Below are positions 25,157-33,665 of a stretch of DNA of 64,000 nucleotides, one piece after another. The position numbers were made by a program, and so were the translations under genes. Below the pieces are notes generated by a model. That model made no database searches. It saw only the letters and a program-made list of their open reading frames with translations, and was not told the DNA's origin. This stretch comes from Comamonas testosteroni (GTDB lineage: Bacteria > Pseudomonadota > Gammaproteobacteria > Burkholderiales > Burkholderiaceae_C), in contig NZ_CP129672.1 of the NCBI RefSeq assembly GCF_030505195.1, positions 3,754,501 through 3,818,500 of the forward strand. Reading direction: 5' to 3'. The stretch's first letter is position 1. Each line of letters opens with the position of its first letter.

Positions 25157-26443
25157 TCAACATTTGTTACATTCTTGAGGCCAACCCAGGAAGGCGCACA
25201 GCTCCTCACTTCGGGCCAGCGCGTCTTTGCGGCCCAGTGCTATCAGTTCACGGGTATAGCCTTGCTCAAACAGCAGGTAGCTGGCCAGCGCGCCATCGCG
25301 CATGGGGTTGCCCGTGTCGGCGCGCACGCCCAGCGTGGCCAGCAGGGTGCGCACCGGCCGCGGCAGCTTGTCGATGTGGCGCGTGGCAATATCGTCGATG
25401 CGCTCGCTGGGGGTGATGGCCAGTACCTCGATAGGGCGCAGCCGGCTGTGGATGCGCTCGGCCGGAGAAATCAGGCTCAGCGTCTGATTGATGCGTTCGG
25501 CACGCTCTATGTCCACAGCCAGCGTGTCCAGAAAAATGCTGGACAGCGCGTGCCCGGCCACCTGGGCCAGAGTGGGATAGCTGGCATCGACCTGCGGCTG
25601 GCTGCTCACAGGCTCGTGGCGTCTGCCCGCGCCGACGACCAGCAGTTTGCTGGCACCGAGATGAATCGCTGGTGCCAGGGGCGCAGTCTGGCGCATGGAT
25701 CCGTCGCCGAAATGTTCGAGATGTCCGTCCATGGGCAGCGGCATGGCGGGAAAGATGAAGGGCAGGGCTGACGAGGCCAGCAGGTGGTCGGCGCTCAGCA
25801 GGGTCTGCACGGCCTTGCGCTGGTCGCGCACCCAGGGGCTCAGGGCCTCGCGGGTCTGAAAGAAAGTGATGTGCTGACCGCTGCTGTAGCTGGATGCGGT
25901 AATGGCAAGGGCGTGCAGATGACCGCTGTCGATGAGTTGTGGAATGCGCTCGAAAGGCATGAGGCCGCTGTTCATCAGGGTCTTGAGCGGAGCATTGTCC
26001 AGCAGCGAGCGAGGGCGCATGCGGCTCCAGCGGGCCAGCGCCCAGCCCAGCGACAGCAGCGTGAGCCAGCGTGCGCCGCTGCGCAGCACGCTGAGCGAGT
26101 CGGCCTTGTAGATTTGCTCGGTATGCATATGGCCCCAGACATGCAGCATGCGCCGCACTGCGCTGTCAAAGGCATCGGCATGGCAAGCCAGGGCTGCGAC
26201 ATTGATGGCGCCTGCCGATGTGCCTGCAAGCACTGGAAAGGGATTGGGGCCATGCTGCAGACCGCAAGCGCGGCGCAGCTCGGCGATGGCGGCCAGCACG
26301 CCGACCTGGTAGGCAGCCCGGGCGCCGCCGCCGCTGAGCAACAGGCCGGTCTGCCCGATGCTGGAGCTAGGGCCTGCGGAGCTCTGCCGCTGTGCTTCGG
26401 CAAGACTGGGAGGGAGGGTGGGAGAGAATTTCACTGCCGCCAT
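25157..26443 (-). CDS. Patatin-like phospholipase
   Basis: Putative lipid acyl hydrolase of 428 residues. It has the oxyanion-hole loop LSGGGARAAYQ, the nucleophile motif GTSAG (Ser76) and the Asp of the dyad in GDGSMRQ. There is no signal peptide and no obvious membrane segment beyond a short hydrophobic stretch (LTLLSLGWALARW), so it is probably cytoplasmic or peripheral. Its neighbours (the GGDEF protein and an Mrr-like protein) give no pathway. Substrate unknown. Confidence 0.88.
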   Translation of the reverse strand: MAAVKFSPTLPPSLAEAQRQSSAGPSSSIGQTGLLLSGGGARAAYQVGVLAAIAELRRACGLQHGPNPFPVLAGTSAGAINVAALACHADAFDSAVRRMLHVWGHMHTEQIYKADSLSVLRSGARWLTLLSLGWALARWSRMRPRSLLDNAPLKTLMNSGLMPFERIPQLIDSGHLHALAITASSYSSGQHITFFQTREALSPWVRDQRKAVQTLLSADHLLASSALPFIFPAMPLPMDGHLEHFGDGSMRQTAPLAPAIHLGASKLLVVGAGRRHEPVSSQPQVDASYPTLAQVAGHALSSIFLDTLAVDIERAERINQTLSLISPAERIHSRLRPIEVLAITPSERIDDIATRHIDKLPRPVRTLLATLGVRADTGNPMRDGALASYLLFEQGYTRELIALGRKDALARSEELCAFLGWPQECNKC

Positions 26444-26536
26444 GGCTGCAGTGTGCCCGGATTGCGCTGTGGACGGTAGGTGGGGCTGGCCATCGAGCGG
26501 GCCGACGGCACCCTGGGGGGCCGTCGGCCGCAGGCG

Positions 26537-27118
26537 TCAGCTCTTTTTCTGGTTCTTGGCGATCAGCGTGGCGATGGACTTGGCATCCAGCACCACCAGC
26601 TGATTCTGCGCGGCCCAGCTGGCGGCATTCTCGCCCAGAGGCTGCAGAGCCACGTAAACGCAGAGATCGGCTTTCAGCTTGTGTTGCGCGGCCTGCAACT
26701 CGCGCAGCGGCTCCACGCCGTGGGCGGCGGCCTTCCAGCGGCGCGCGCCGACCACGCTGGTCTGGCCGTTGCGCGTCAGCAGCAGATCGGCGCCGGCCTG
26801 GTTCAGGCGCTGAACCTCATAGCCTTCGGCTTGCCAGGCCGTCTGCAGCTGTGCGCTGAAGTCGGCCCAGGACTGCTCGGCCATCACCTGCTGAATCTGC
26901 TCCAGCCTTGCCGGGCTGGGGGCCCGCAGCTGCCTGTAGCAGGCAATGCAGCCGACGACGAAGAATGGGAAGGCGCCCAGCGCGGCAAAAGGCGAAATGT
27001 CTTTGGGGAACACCGCCAGCGACACCAGCACCACGGCAGCGCAGATCGCAAAGCTGATCCACCAGCGCGAGCGCATCAGGACTGCGAACAGGGAATTTTC
27101 GGCCATCTTCAGTTTCAC
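26537..27118 (-). CDS. Membrane-anchored Mrr/restriction-endonuclease-like protein, catalytic residues altered
   Basis: The product has 193 residues from a GTG at 27118 (an alternative ATG is at 27106). Two N-terminal hydrophobic helices (about 17-35 and 42-60) are followed by a PD-(D/E)xK-like domain: FSAQLQTAWQAEGYEVQRL, GADLLLTRNGQ, VVGARRWKA, LRELQAA. Active Mrr domains carry QxK after the Asp strand. Here the position reads GxR, so nuclease activity is doubtful. The region 26501-26528 downstream forms a GCCGACGGC/GCCGTCGGC hairpin. It is divergent from apbC. Confidence 0.72.
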   Translation of the reverse strand: MKLKMAENSLFAVLMRSRWWISFAICAAVVLVSLAVFPKDISPFAALGAFPFFVVGCIACYRQLRAPSPARLEQIQQVMAEQSWADFSAQLQTAWQAEGYEVQRLNQAGADLLLTRNGQTSVVGARRWKAAAHGVEPLRELQAAQHKLKADLCVYVALQPLGENAASWAAQNQLVVLDAKSIATLIAKNQKKS

Positions 27119-27229
27119 GGGCTGTCTCTCAAATCTTGGGCAAAGGGCTGCATTGTCTCCTGTGCACAGGGGTTGGACAGCTTCGCTAGACTATCCCTCA
27201 TTGAAGAAACCTCTGGAAAACTAAATCCA

Positions 27230-28321
27230 ATGGCTGTTACAGAACAAGCGCTTCTGAGCGCGCTGGCCACCGTGCTTGATCCGCACACTGGCAAGGACTT
27301 TGTGAGCACGCGCGCCCTGCGCAATCTGCAGATCGCGGGTGACGATGTGTCGTTCGACGTGGAGATGGGCTATCCCGCCAGCAGTCTGCATCCTGCGCTG
27401 CGCAGCCAGTTCATCGCTGCAGCCAGGACGGTGGCCGGCGTGGGCAATGTCTCGGTCAACATCACCACCAAGGTGGCCTCGCATGCCGTGCAGCGCGGCG
27501 TGCAACTGCTGCCCGGGGTGAAGAACATCATCGCCATCTCCTCCGGCAAGGGCGGCGTGGGCAAGAGCACGACCACGGCCAATCTGGCACTGGCGCTGGC
27601 CGCCGAAGGTGCGCGCGTGGGCATTCTGGACGCCGATATCTACGGCCCCAGCCAGCCCATGATGATGGGCGTCTCGGGCAAGCCCGAGAGCCACGACGGC
27701 AAGACCATGGAGCCGCTGGAGAACCATGGCGTGCAGGTCATGTCCATCGGTCTGCTGGTCAACAACGACCAGGCCATGATCTGGCGCGGCCCCATGGCCA
27801 CCCAGGCGCTGGAGCAGATGCTGCGCCAGACCAACTGGAAGGATCTGGACTATCTGCTGGTGGACATGCCGCCCGGAACCGGTGATATCCAGCTGACGCT
27901 GTCCCAGCGCGTGCCCATGACGGGCGCCGTGGTGGTGACCACGCCCCAGGACATCGCCCTGATCGATGCCAAGAAGGGCATTCAGATGTTCGAGAAGGTC
28001 GGCGTGCCGATTCTCGGCCTGGTCGAAAACATGGCCGCCCATGTCTGCACCAATTGCGGCCATGTCGAGCATATCTTTGGCGCCGACGGCGGCAAGAAGA
28101 TGGCCGGCGAGCAGAACATCGACTATCTGGGCGCGCTGCCCCTGTCGCTGCAGATCCGTCTGCAGGCCGACAGCGGCAAGCCCACAGTGGTGGCCGATCC
28201 CGAGAGCGAAGCCGCCCAGGTCTACAAAAAGGTCGCCCGCGATCTGGCCGTGAAGGTGGCTCTCAAGGCCAAGGACTTCTCCAGCAAGTTCCCCACGATC
28301 ACGGTTAGCAGCAATACCTGA
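27230..28321 (+). CDS. apbC: Iron-sulfur cluster carrier ATPase (ApbC/Mrp)
   Basis: P-loop NTPase that holds and transfers Fe-S clusters in the cytoplasm. The 363-residue product has an N-terminal MIP18-like domain (about 5-90), a Walker A deviant motif GKGGVGKST (106-114), DADIYGPSQP, DMPPGTGD and the cluster CxxC (VCTNCGH). The ATG at 27230 begins the family-typical N-terminus; the open frame upstream is not coding. It overlaps the LysR gene by 1 nt (TGATG). Confidence 0.93.
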   Translation: MAVTEQALLSALATVLDPHTGKDFVSTRALRNLQIAGDDVSFDVEMGYPASSLHPALRSQFIAAARTVAGVGNVSVNITTKVASHAVQRGVQLLPGVKNIIAISSGKGGVGKSTTTANLALALAAEGARVGILDADIYGPSQPMMMGVSGKPESHDGKTMEPLENHGVQVMSIGLLVNNDQAMIWRGPMATQALEQMLRQTNWKDLDYLLVDMPPGTGDIQLTLSQRVPMTGAVVVTTPQDIALIDAKKGIQMFEKVGVPILGLVENMAAHVCTNCGHVEHIFGADGGKKMAGEQNIDYLGALPLSLQIRLQADSGKPTVVADPESEAAQVYKKVARDLAVKVALKAKDFSSKFPTITVSSNT

Positions 28322-29292
28322 TGAACCTTCTGACCTCGATGCGTTATCTGGTGGCGCTCAACGAGCACCGCCATTTCGCAAGGGCGGCGCAGGCCTGCCA
28401 TATCACGCAGCCCGCACTGTCCAATGCGCTCAAGGCGCTGGAGGAGGAGTTCGGTGCCGTCATCGTGCGCAGGGGGCGGTCGTTTGCAGGTTTCTCGCCT
28501 GAGGGCGAGCAGGTGCTGGCGACGGCTCTGGCCATGCTGCGCGCAGAGGAGGGCTTGCGCCAGGACCTGAGCGCTGCGGCAGGAGCGCTGCGCGGTCAGT
28601 TGCGCATGGCCGCCGTACCTACGGCCATGCCCATGCTCACGCGCTTTGCGGCCATGCTGCGCCAGCGGCATCCCGGCATCATGCCCGTGGTGCTGTCCAT
28701 GAGCTCGGCCGAGATCGAGAGCGGGCTCGAAGACCTGTCCCTGGACCTGGCTTTGGGCTACAGCGCGCGCATGCCGCCGCGCGGCCCGCGCCTGCAGTCC
28801 TGGCCTCAGTACCAGGAGCACTACTACCTGCTGTGCCGGGATACGCAGTGCGACAGCCGCCCCTTTGCTTTCGGGGCCGACATCGCCTGGAGCGAGGTGG
28901 CCGGCATGCCGCTGTGCCTGCTCACGCCCGACATGCACAACCGCACGGTGATCGACGAGGCCTTTGCCGCCGTGCAGCGCGAAGTGCAGCCCGCCATGGA
29001 AACGAATTCCGTGCTGAGTCTGGTCATGGCCGTGGCCGAAAGCATCCGCGAGGATGGAGGTGCCATGGTCACCGTGCTGCCTGGTGCCATGGTGGCCACG
29101 GTGCGCCACATGCCGGGCCTGATCGCGCGGCCGTTGCGATCGCCCGAGTTGGTCACGCCTATAGGCTTCATGACTCAGCAGGGCATGGCACCCACACGGG
29201 CTCTGTTGGCCGCGCTGGAGCTGCAGGACGATGCCGGGTGGCGCGTGCAGTGCCTGCGGCACGCGGGGGCGCTGAAGGACTGGGCGGTTTAG
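28321..29292 (+). CDS. LysR-family transcription regulator
   Basis: The 323-residue product has an N-terminal winged HTH (MRYLVALNEHRHFARAAQAC, ITQPALSNALKALEEEFGAV) and a substrate-binding domain. It is translationally coupled to apbC and its 3' end overlaps the convergent ndhL gene by a few bases. It may regulate the Mo-hydroxylase genes or Fe-S supply, but that is only proximity. LysR proteins of this layout also accompany formate dehydrogenase operons, and the fds genes lie 14 kb away. Confidence 0.85.
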   Translation: MNLLTSMRYLVALNEHRHFARAAQACHITQPALSNALKALEEEFGAVIVRRGRSFAGFSPEGEQVLATALAMLRAEEGLRQDLSAAAGALRGQLRMAAVPTAMPMLTRFAAMLRQRHPGIMPVVLSMSSAEIESGLEDLSLDLALGYSARMPPRGPRLQSWPQYQEHYYLLCRDTQCDSRPFAFGADIAWSEVAGMPLCLLTPDMHNRTVIDEAFAAVQREVQPAMETNSVLSLVMAVAESIREDGGAMVTVLPGAMVATVRHMPGLIARPLRSPELVTPIGFMTQQGMAPTRALLAALELQDDAGWRVQCLRHAGALKDWAV

Positions 29293-31649
29293 GCGGGCTG
29301 GGGCCGCTGGCCTGCCAGCGCAGTCTCTGGCGCGGCATTCAGTGCAGTATTCAGCGCTGCGCGCACCACGTCGGGCGTGAAGGGCGCGGCGTAGAAGCGC
29401 CGGCCGGTGGCGTCGAACAGGGCATTGGCCAGCGCGGCCGGGCCGGGGACCGAGGCCGATTCGCCCGCGCCCATGGGGGGCTCGTCCTGGCGGGGCATCA
29501 GCACGACTTCGATGGGCGGCAGATCGCGGAAGCCGATGATGGGGTAGCCGCCCCATTCGCGACTGGCCACGCCATGCTCGTTGAAAGCCACCTTCTCCAT
29601 CAGGCTGCGGCTCAGCGTTTGTATGACGTTGCCGTGGATCTGGTGACGCACGCCGTCGGGGTTGACCATCATTCCCGTGTCCTGGCCCACGACCAGGCGC
29701 TGCACGGCGATGCGTCCGCTGGCGGGGTCCACGGTGATGTCGATGACCCAGGCGGCCCAGGCCGCGCCAAAGCCGGGAAAGCGGCTGTGGATGTAGCGCG
29801 CATAGGCTATGCCGCGCCCGTGCAGCAGACCGTCGGTGCCGGGCTGTCCCCGGCTTCCGCGCTGGCCTTGCTGCCATTGCGCATGGTGGGCCGTGGCATG
29901 GATCAGCTCGACGGCACGTGGGTCGTCCAGATGGCGAACGCGGTAGTCCACGGGGTCGGCATCGGCCGCATGGGCCAGCTCGTCGATCATGCAGTCGTGG
30001 GCAAAAGAGTTGGGCAGGGCCGAGACGCCGCGCAGCCAGGACGAGCGCACGATGGGCGCCATGTCATGGCAGGCGATGCGCTGGCTGGCGTAGCGGTAGG
30101 GCGGCACGGCTGTGCGGTCGCCCATCTCCAGCGTGCGCGGCTCGCCCGGGATGCGGCCCGTGAGCAGCAGGGCCAGCAGCGGCGCGTCGTTGGAGGGGTA
30201 GCGCACGGCAAAGTCGTAGGCCAGCAGGTCGCCCCGGGCGTTGATGGCAGCGCTCACGTCCATGAGCTGGGCCGTGCCCTTGGGCTCCCACTGGTGTTCC
30301 TGCTCGCGCGTGAGCTGAACGCGCACGGGCGCACCCACGGCCATGGACAGCAGGGCGGCGTCGGCGCAGACATCGTCGGCACAGTTGCGGCCGTAGCAGC
30401 CGGCCGCCTCCAGGCGAACGATCTCGATGCGATCTTCGCCCAGTTGCAACAGGCGGTCCAGATCGGTGCGCAGCATGTGGGGGTTCTGCGTGCCGGCCCA
30501 GAGCTTGAGGCGGCCCTCGCTGAAATCGGCAACGGCGCAGGACGGGCCGATGGAGGCATGCATCTGGTAGGGCCAGACATAGCTGCGGCGCAGCATGGTG
30601 GCTGCACCCGTGCCGACGCCCGTGCCCGTGCCCGCGCCCGCGAAGGCGTCATCCACGGGGCCTTGATCGACCAGGGCGCGGTGCTGGGCGGGATTGGCGC
30701 GTATCGCCGCATCCAGATCGGATAGGTCCGGCGCAGGCGGCACGGCCTGCCATTGCACGCGCAGCGCGCGCATGGCGGCAATGGCCTGTTCCTCGCGGTC
30801 GGCGACCACGCCGACGAAATCGCCTTCGGTGACCACCTGCACGTTGCCGGGAAGGTGGGCCACGGAGTCGCGGTCCACGCTCACCAGGCAGCGGCCGATG
30901 AAGTCGCCGCCGTCGCGGCCTGGATGCGGCGGGCGGATCACGCGGCCATGGCGCATGCCCGGCACGCGCACATCGTGGACAAAGCTGAGTTCGCCCGTGG
31001 CCTTGGCGGGAATGTCCACGCGCGCCGCGCCCCGGCCCACCAGCCGGTAGTCGCTGGCAGGCTTGAGCTTTACCTCCTGCTCGGGTGGGGCGAGGGTCAG
31101 CTGCAGTTGCTGGCCGCGCAGCAGCTCGCCATAGCCGAGTTGGCGGGCATCGCTGCCATCGGCAAGGCGCACCGTGCCTTCGCGTGCCTGTAGCCGGGCC
31201 GCCGCCACGCTCCATCGCTGCGCGGCCAGCGCCAGCAACTGCTCGCGCGCCTGGGCGGCGGCGCGTCGCAGCGGCACGGCCGAGATCTGGATGCTGGCGC
31301 TGGCAATGGTCGGACCCTGGTTGGGGGCGGCGGCCGTGTGGCCCAGCACCATGTCCAGGCGCTCCAGTGACACTTCCAGTTCTTCTGCCACGATCTGTGC
31401 CAGGGCCGTGCGTATGCCCGTGCCCAGGTCCACATGGCCGTTGAAGGCCAGGGCGCGCCAGCCCTGCGGTGCATCTTCGTCAGCGAGCACGGCGACGAAG
31501 ATTTCGGGTGTGGACTGCACGTAGTCGGTGGCCGTGCCGGGCTGGCCGGGCGCAGGGCGTGGCGGCGCCACGGGCTGGCGCACCACAAGCAGGGTGTCGG
31601 CGCGCTTGAGCAGCTGAATGTGCTGGGCTTGAGGCTGGGGCAGGTTCAT
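29289..31649 (-). CDS. ndhL: Nicotinate dehydrogenase molybdopterin-binding large subunit
   Basis: Catalytic Mo subunit that hydroxylates nicotinate at C6. The 786-residue xanthine-dehydrogenase-family protein resembles the N-terminal part of Pseudomonas NicB. Seen: GHVDLGTGIRTALAQIVAEE, TAAAPNQGPTIASASIQ, AAGCYGRNCADDV and the catalytic Glu730 in PMGAGESASVPG. No haem motif is present; cytochrome c is on the separate NdhM. It is the last gene of the minus-strand nic unit, 107 bp after nicF. A low-complexity Gly/Thr segment (AGTGTGVGTGA) near residue 350 comes from a GC-rich microrepeat. Identification as nicotinate dehydrogenase rests on context. Confidence 0.88.
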   Translation of the reverse strand: MNLPQPQAQHIQLLKRADTLLVVRQPVAPPRPAPGQPGTATDYVQSTPEIFVAVLADEDAPQGWRALAFNGHVDLGTGIRTALAQIVAEELEVSLERLDMVLGHTAAAPNQGPTIASASIQISAVPLRRAAAQAREQLLALAAQRWSVAAARLQAREGTVRLADGSDARQLGYGELLRGQQLQLTLAPPEQEVKLKPASDYRLVGRGAARVDIPAKATGELSFVHDVRVPGMRHGRVIRPPHPGRDGGDFIGRCLVSVDRDSVAHLPGNVQVVTEGDFVGVVADREEQAIAAMRALRVQWQAVPPAPDLSDLDAAIRANPAQHRALVDQGPVDDAFAGAGTGTGVGTGAATMLRRSYVWPYQMHASIGPSCAVADFSEGRLKLWAGTQNPHMLRTDLDRLLQLGEDRIEIVRLEAAGCYGRNCADDVCADAALLSMAVGAPVRVQLTREQEHQWEPKGTAQLMDVSAAINARGDLLAYDFAVRYPSNDAPLLALLLTGRIPGEPRTLEMGDRTAVPPYRYASQRIACHDMAPIVRSSWLRGVSALPNSFAHDCMIDELAHAADADPVDYRVRHLDDPRAVELIHATAHHAQWQQGQRGSRGQPGTDGLLHGRGIAYARYIHSRFPGFGAAWAAWVIDITVDPASGRIAVQRLVVGQDTGMMVNPDGVRHQIHGNVIQTLSRSLMEKVAFNEHGVASREWGGYPIIGFRDLPPIEVVLMPRQDEPPMGAGESASVPGPAALANALFDATGRRFYAAPFTPDVVRAALNTALNAAPETALAGQRPQPA

Positions 31650-31667
31650 GGGGCGGTGTTCTTCACT

Positions 31668-31704
31668 GGCACGCGTTCAGGCGTGCCCTGTGCATGTTAT
31701 GCAC
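31668..31704. promoter_or_regulatory. Two dyads upstream of ndhL
   Basis: GGCACGC-N6-GCGTGCC (31668-31687) and GTGCAT-GTT-ATGCAC (31690-31704) lie just before the ndhL start. The first may terminate or attenuate read-through from nicF. The second resembles GTGC-containing dyads in the nicE-nicC region and may be a regulator site. Confidence 0.4.
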
Positions 31705-31756
31705 TGTGGGGCCGGCTGCGCAGGGCCGGCACCATAGGCGCGTTGGCGCGGTGGGA

Positions 31757-32455
31757 TCAACCAGCGCAGAGGGCGTCGGTGTCGGCGATGGCCTGGCTCA
31801 GCGGCATCACCGCCGCATACTTTTGCGCCATGTCGAACAGGTTGGCCTCGTGCGGGCCCAGAGCCCGGTCGCCGCAGCAGTCGGCCACCACCAGCGGGCG
31901 AAATCCCGACTGCATGGCATCGACCACGCTGGCGCGTACGCAGCCGCTGGTCACGCAGCCGGCCACCACCAGGGTCTGCACGCCGCGCTGGGCCAGCCAG
32001 GGTGCAAGCATGGTGCCGAAGAAGGCCGAGGGCGTGCTCTTGCGCACCACATATTCGCCGGCGGCCGGGGTCAGCTCGGGCACGATGGCGCTGTGGTGGC
32101 TGTCTTCCTTCAGGGTCAGCATGCCGGGCACCTTCAGGCAGAAGATGTTGTGGTCGGCATCGTCGTCCGAGAACACGATGCGGCTGTGCGCCACGGGCCA
32201 GCCGCGCGCGCGTGCATGGGCCAGCAGGTGCTGTGTCTGGACTATGGCTTCGGGGATGTTGCCGCCGCCGAAGACGGCCGGGTCGGCAAAGCCGTTGACG
32301 AAGTCGATGATGAGCAGGCCGAACGGTGCCTTCAGCGGCAGCGGCGTGCCGAAACCCTGGCGCGCATAAACCGAGATGTCAGCGGAGATGTCGCCCTGCA
32401 CGCCCTCGGTGGGGATGCTCTGGGGGCCGGTGTTCGGCAAGGTGGTGGTTGTCAT
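31757..32455 (-). CDS. nicF: Maleamate amidohydrolase
   Basis: Hydrolyses maleamate to maleate and ammonia, the fifth nicotinate step. The 232-residue isochorismatase-fold product has the triad Asp51 (LIIDFVNGF), Lys139 (VRKSTPSAF) and Cys172 (VTSGCVRASV). The ATG at 32455 follows AGGA. It overlaps nicX by 4 nt (ATGA), which gives translational coupling. It is similar in length to Pseudomonas NicF with a slightly longer N-terminus. Confidence 0.92.
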   Translation of the reverse strand: MTTTTLPNTGPQSIPTEGVQGDISADISVYARQGFGTPLPLKAPFGLLIIDFVNGFADPAVFGGGNIPEAIVQTQHLLAHARARGWPVAHSRIVFSDDDADHNIFCLKVPGMLTLKEDSHHSAIVPELTPAAGEYVVRKSTPSAFFGTMLAPWLAQRGVQTLVVAGCVTSGCVRASVVDAMQSGFRPLVVADCCGDRALGPHEANLFDMAQKYAAVMPLSQAIADTDALCAG

Positions 32456-33537
32456 GCAATGTCCTTTCCTGGCTTGGACCTTTTGGCGGCGCGCGCCAGT
32501 CCTTGATCGTCCTGCACCACGCCGTTGATGACCGTGGGCTTGCCATCCAGCGCCACCGAGCAGTGGCGCATGGGGATGTCGATGTGGCAGGCCGTGGTGC
32601 GGCTGCCGCCGGCCTCGTTGTTGGGTCCCATGGACCACAGGAAGTTGCCCTCGAAGGCACGCGCATCCATGCCGATGTGGGTTTCCTTGTCGTAGTGGGC
32701 CAGCATGGACCAGTGAGCGCGTGGCTGCAGGCCCCAGCCGATGTGGGAGACGGCGTAGGCTTCAGGGTCCTCGTAGGAAGCCATGTATTCCTTGAGGATG
32801 TCGGCCTGCAGGCCGCCGCTGATGCGCGTGACGTAGCCCTTTTCGATGACGAGTTCGATGGGCTCGGTCACGTAGTCCTTCATGGGCAGCAGGATGTCGC
32901 CCCGGTCCAGGACCACGCGGCCGTTGCTCTCGCCCTCGTCGGGCCAGGTCAGCACGAAGCCGCTGGGCCAGTGGTCCCAGCGGCCGGGCTGGTCCACGAA
33001 GCCGTATTCGCTGATGGCCGGAAAGCTGCCCAGCCGGCAGCGCAGGTCGGTGCCCGCGGCCGAGGTGATGTGCATCTGGCTGGCGGCTTCGATGAGCCGG
33101 GATGCCGCCTGCACGCGCGCACGGTCGCCCTCGGTGGGCACCAGGCGGCACAGCACCTCGGGCGGCTCCACGGCCAGCAGGATCTTGGTGCCGGTCTGCA
33201 GGATCTCGTGCTGCTCGGGCGAGAACAGCAGCGTCATCAGATCCAGCACCAGATCGCTGGCCTTGAGCGCGGCGATGGCGGCGGGGTTGCCGGTCAGCGA
33301 CGTCGTGCCCAGGTAGGCCAGCGAGTCGCGGCTCAGTGATTTTTCGGCGTTGACGGGCGGCAGGTCCAGGCGATTGACGCGCGCCCCCATGTCGCTGGAG
33401 GCGGCAATGGCGCAGCGCAGTGTCTGCGGGTGCGTGTCGGCGCCCGTGAGCACGGTGACGGTCTGGCCGGCTTCGAGCCGGGACAGCGTGAGCACCTGCT
33501 TCCAGGCGTGGATCAGATCGATATCGCTGACGGACAT
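32452..33537 (-). CDS. nicX: 2,5-dihydroxypyridine 5,6-dioxygenase
   Basis: Iron-dependent ring cleavage of 2,5-dihydroxypyridine to N-formylmaleamate. The 361-residue product has likely Fe ligands His265 (AVSHIGWG), His318 and Asp320 (TACHIDIP), at the same positions reported for Pseudomonas NicX. The start at 33537 (MSVSDIDL) follows AGGAG; an in-frame upstream extension is repeat-adjacent and unlikely. It sits between nicD and nicF. Confidence 0.93.
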   Translation of the reverse strand: MSVSDIDLIHAWKQVLTLSRLEAGQTVTVLTGADTHPQTLRCAIAASSDMGARVNRLDLPPVNAEKSLSRDSLAYLGTTSLTGNPAAIAALKASDLVLDLMTLLFSPEQHEILQTGTKILLAVEPPEVLCRLVPTEGDRARVQAASRLIEAASQMHITSAAGTDLRCRLGSFPAISEYGFVDQPGRWDHWPSGFVLTWPDEGESNGRVVLDRGDILLPMKDYVTEPIELVIEKGYVTRISGGLQADILKEYMASYEDPEAYAVSHIGWGLQPRAHWSMLAHYDKETHIGMDARAFEGNFLWSMGPNNEAGGSRTTACHIDIPMRHCSVALDGKPTVINGVVQDDQGLARAAKRSKPGKDIA

Positions 33538-33600
33538 GGTCGGCTCCTTGATTGACTGGGATATGGGTGGTGGGCGCGTGAATTTCGCCAGAGACACCAA

Positions 33601-33665
33601 GCAAGGGCCGCCCCGCAGCGAGGGTGTCGTCCCCTGGGGGAAGCGGCGCAGCCGCTCAGGGGGGG
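33601..33665 (-). repeat. Dispersed stop-proximal element, copy 8
   Basis: It lies between nicD and nicX. The TGA of its CCCCCCTGAGCGGC end is itself the nicD stop codon, so the element overlaps the coding end. Short variant with GCGGC/GCCGC stem arms. Confidence 0.8.

Noticed and set aside
26480..27229. N-terminal 250-residue extension in frame with apbC
   Set aside because: It is antisense to the Mrr-like gene and lacks similarity; the family start is the ATG at 27230.
30600..30650. Possible VNTR or frameshift in ndhL (GTGTGVGTG stretch)
   Set aside because: The microrepeat keeps frame and lies in a variable surface region; the catalytic domain is intact on both sides.
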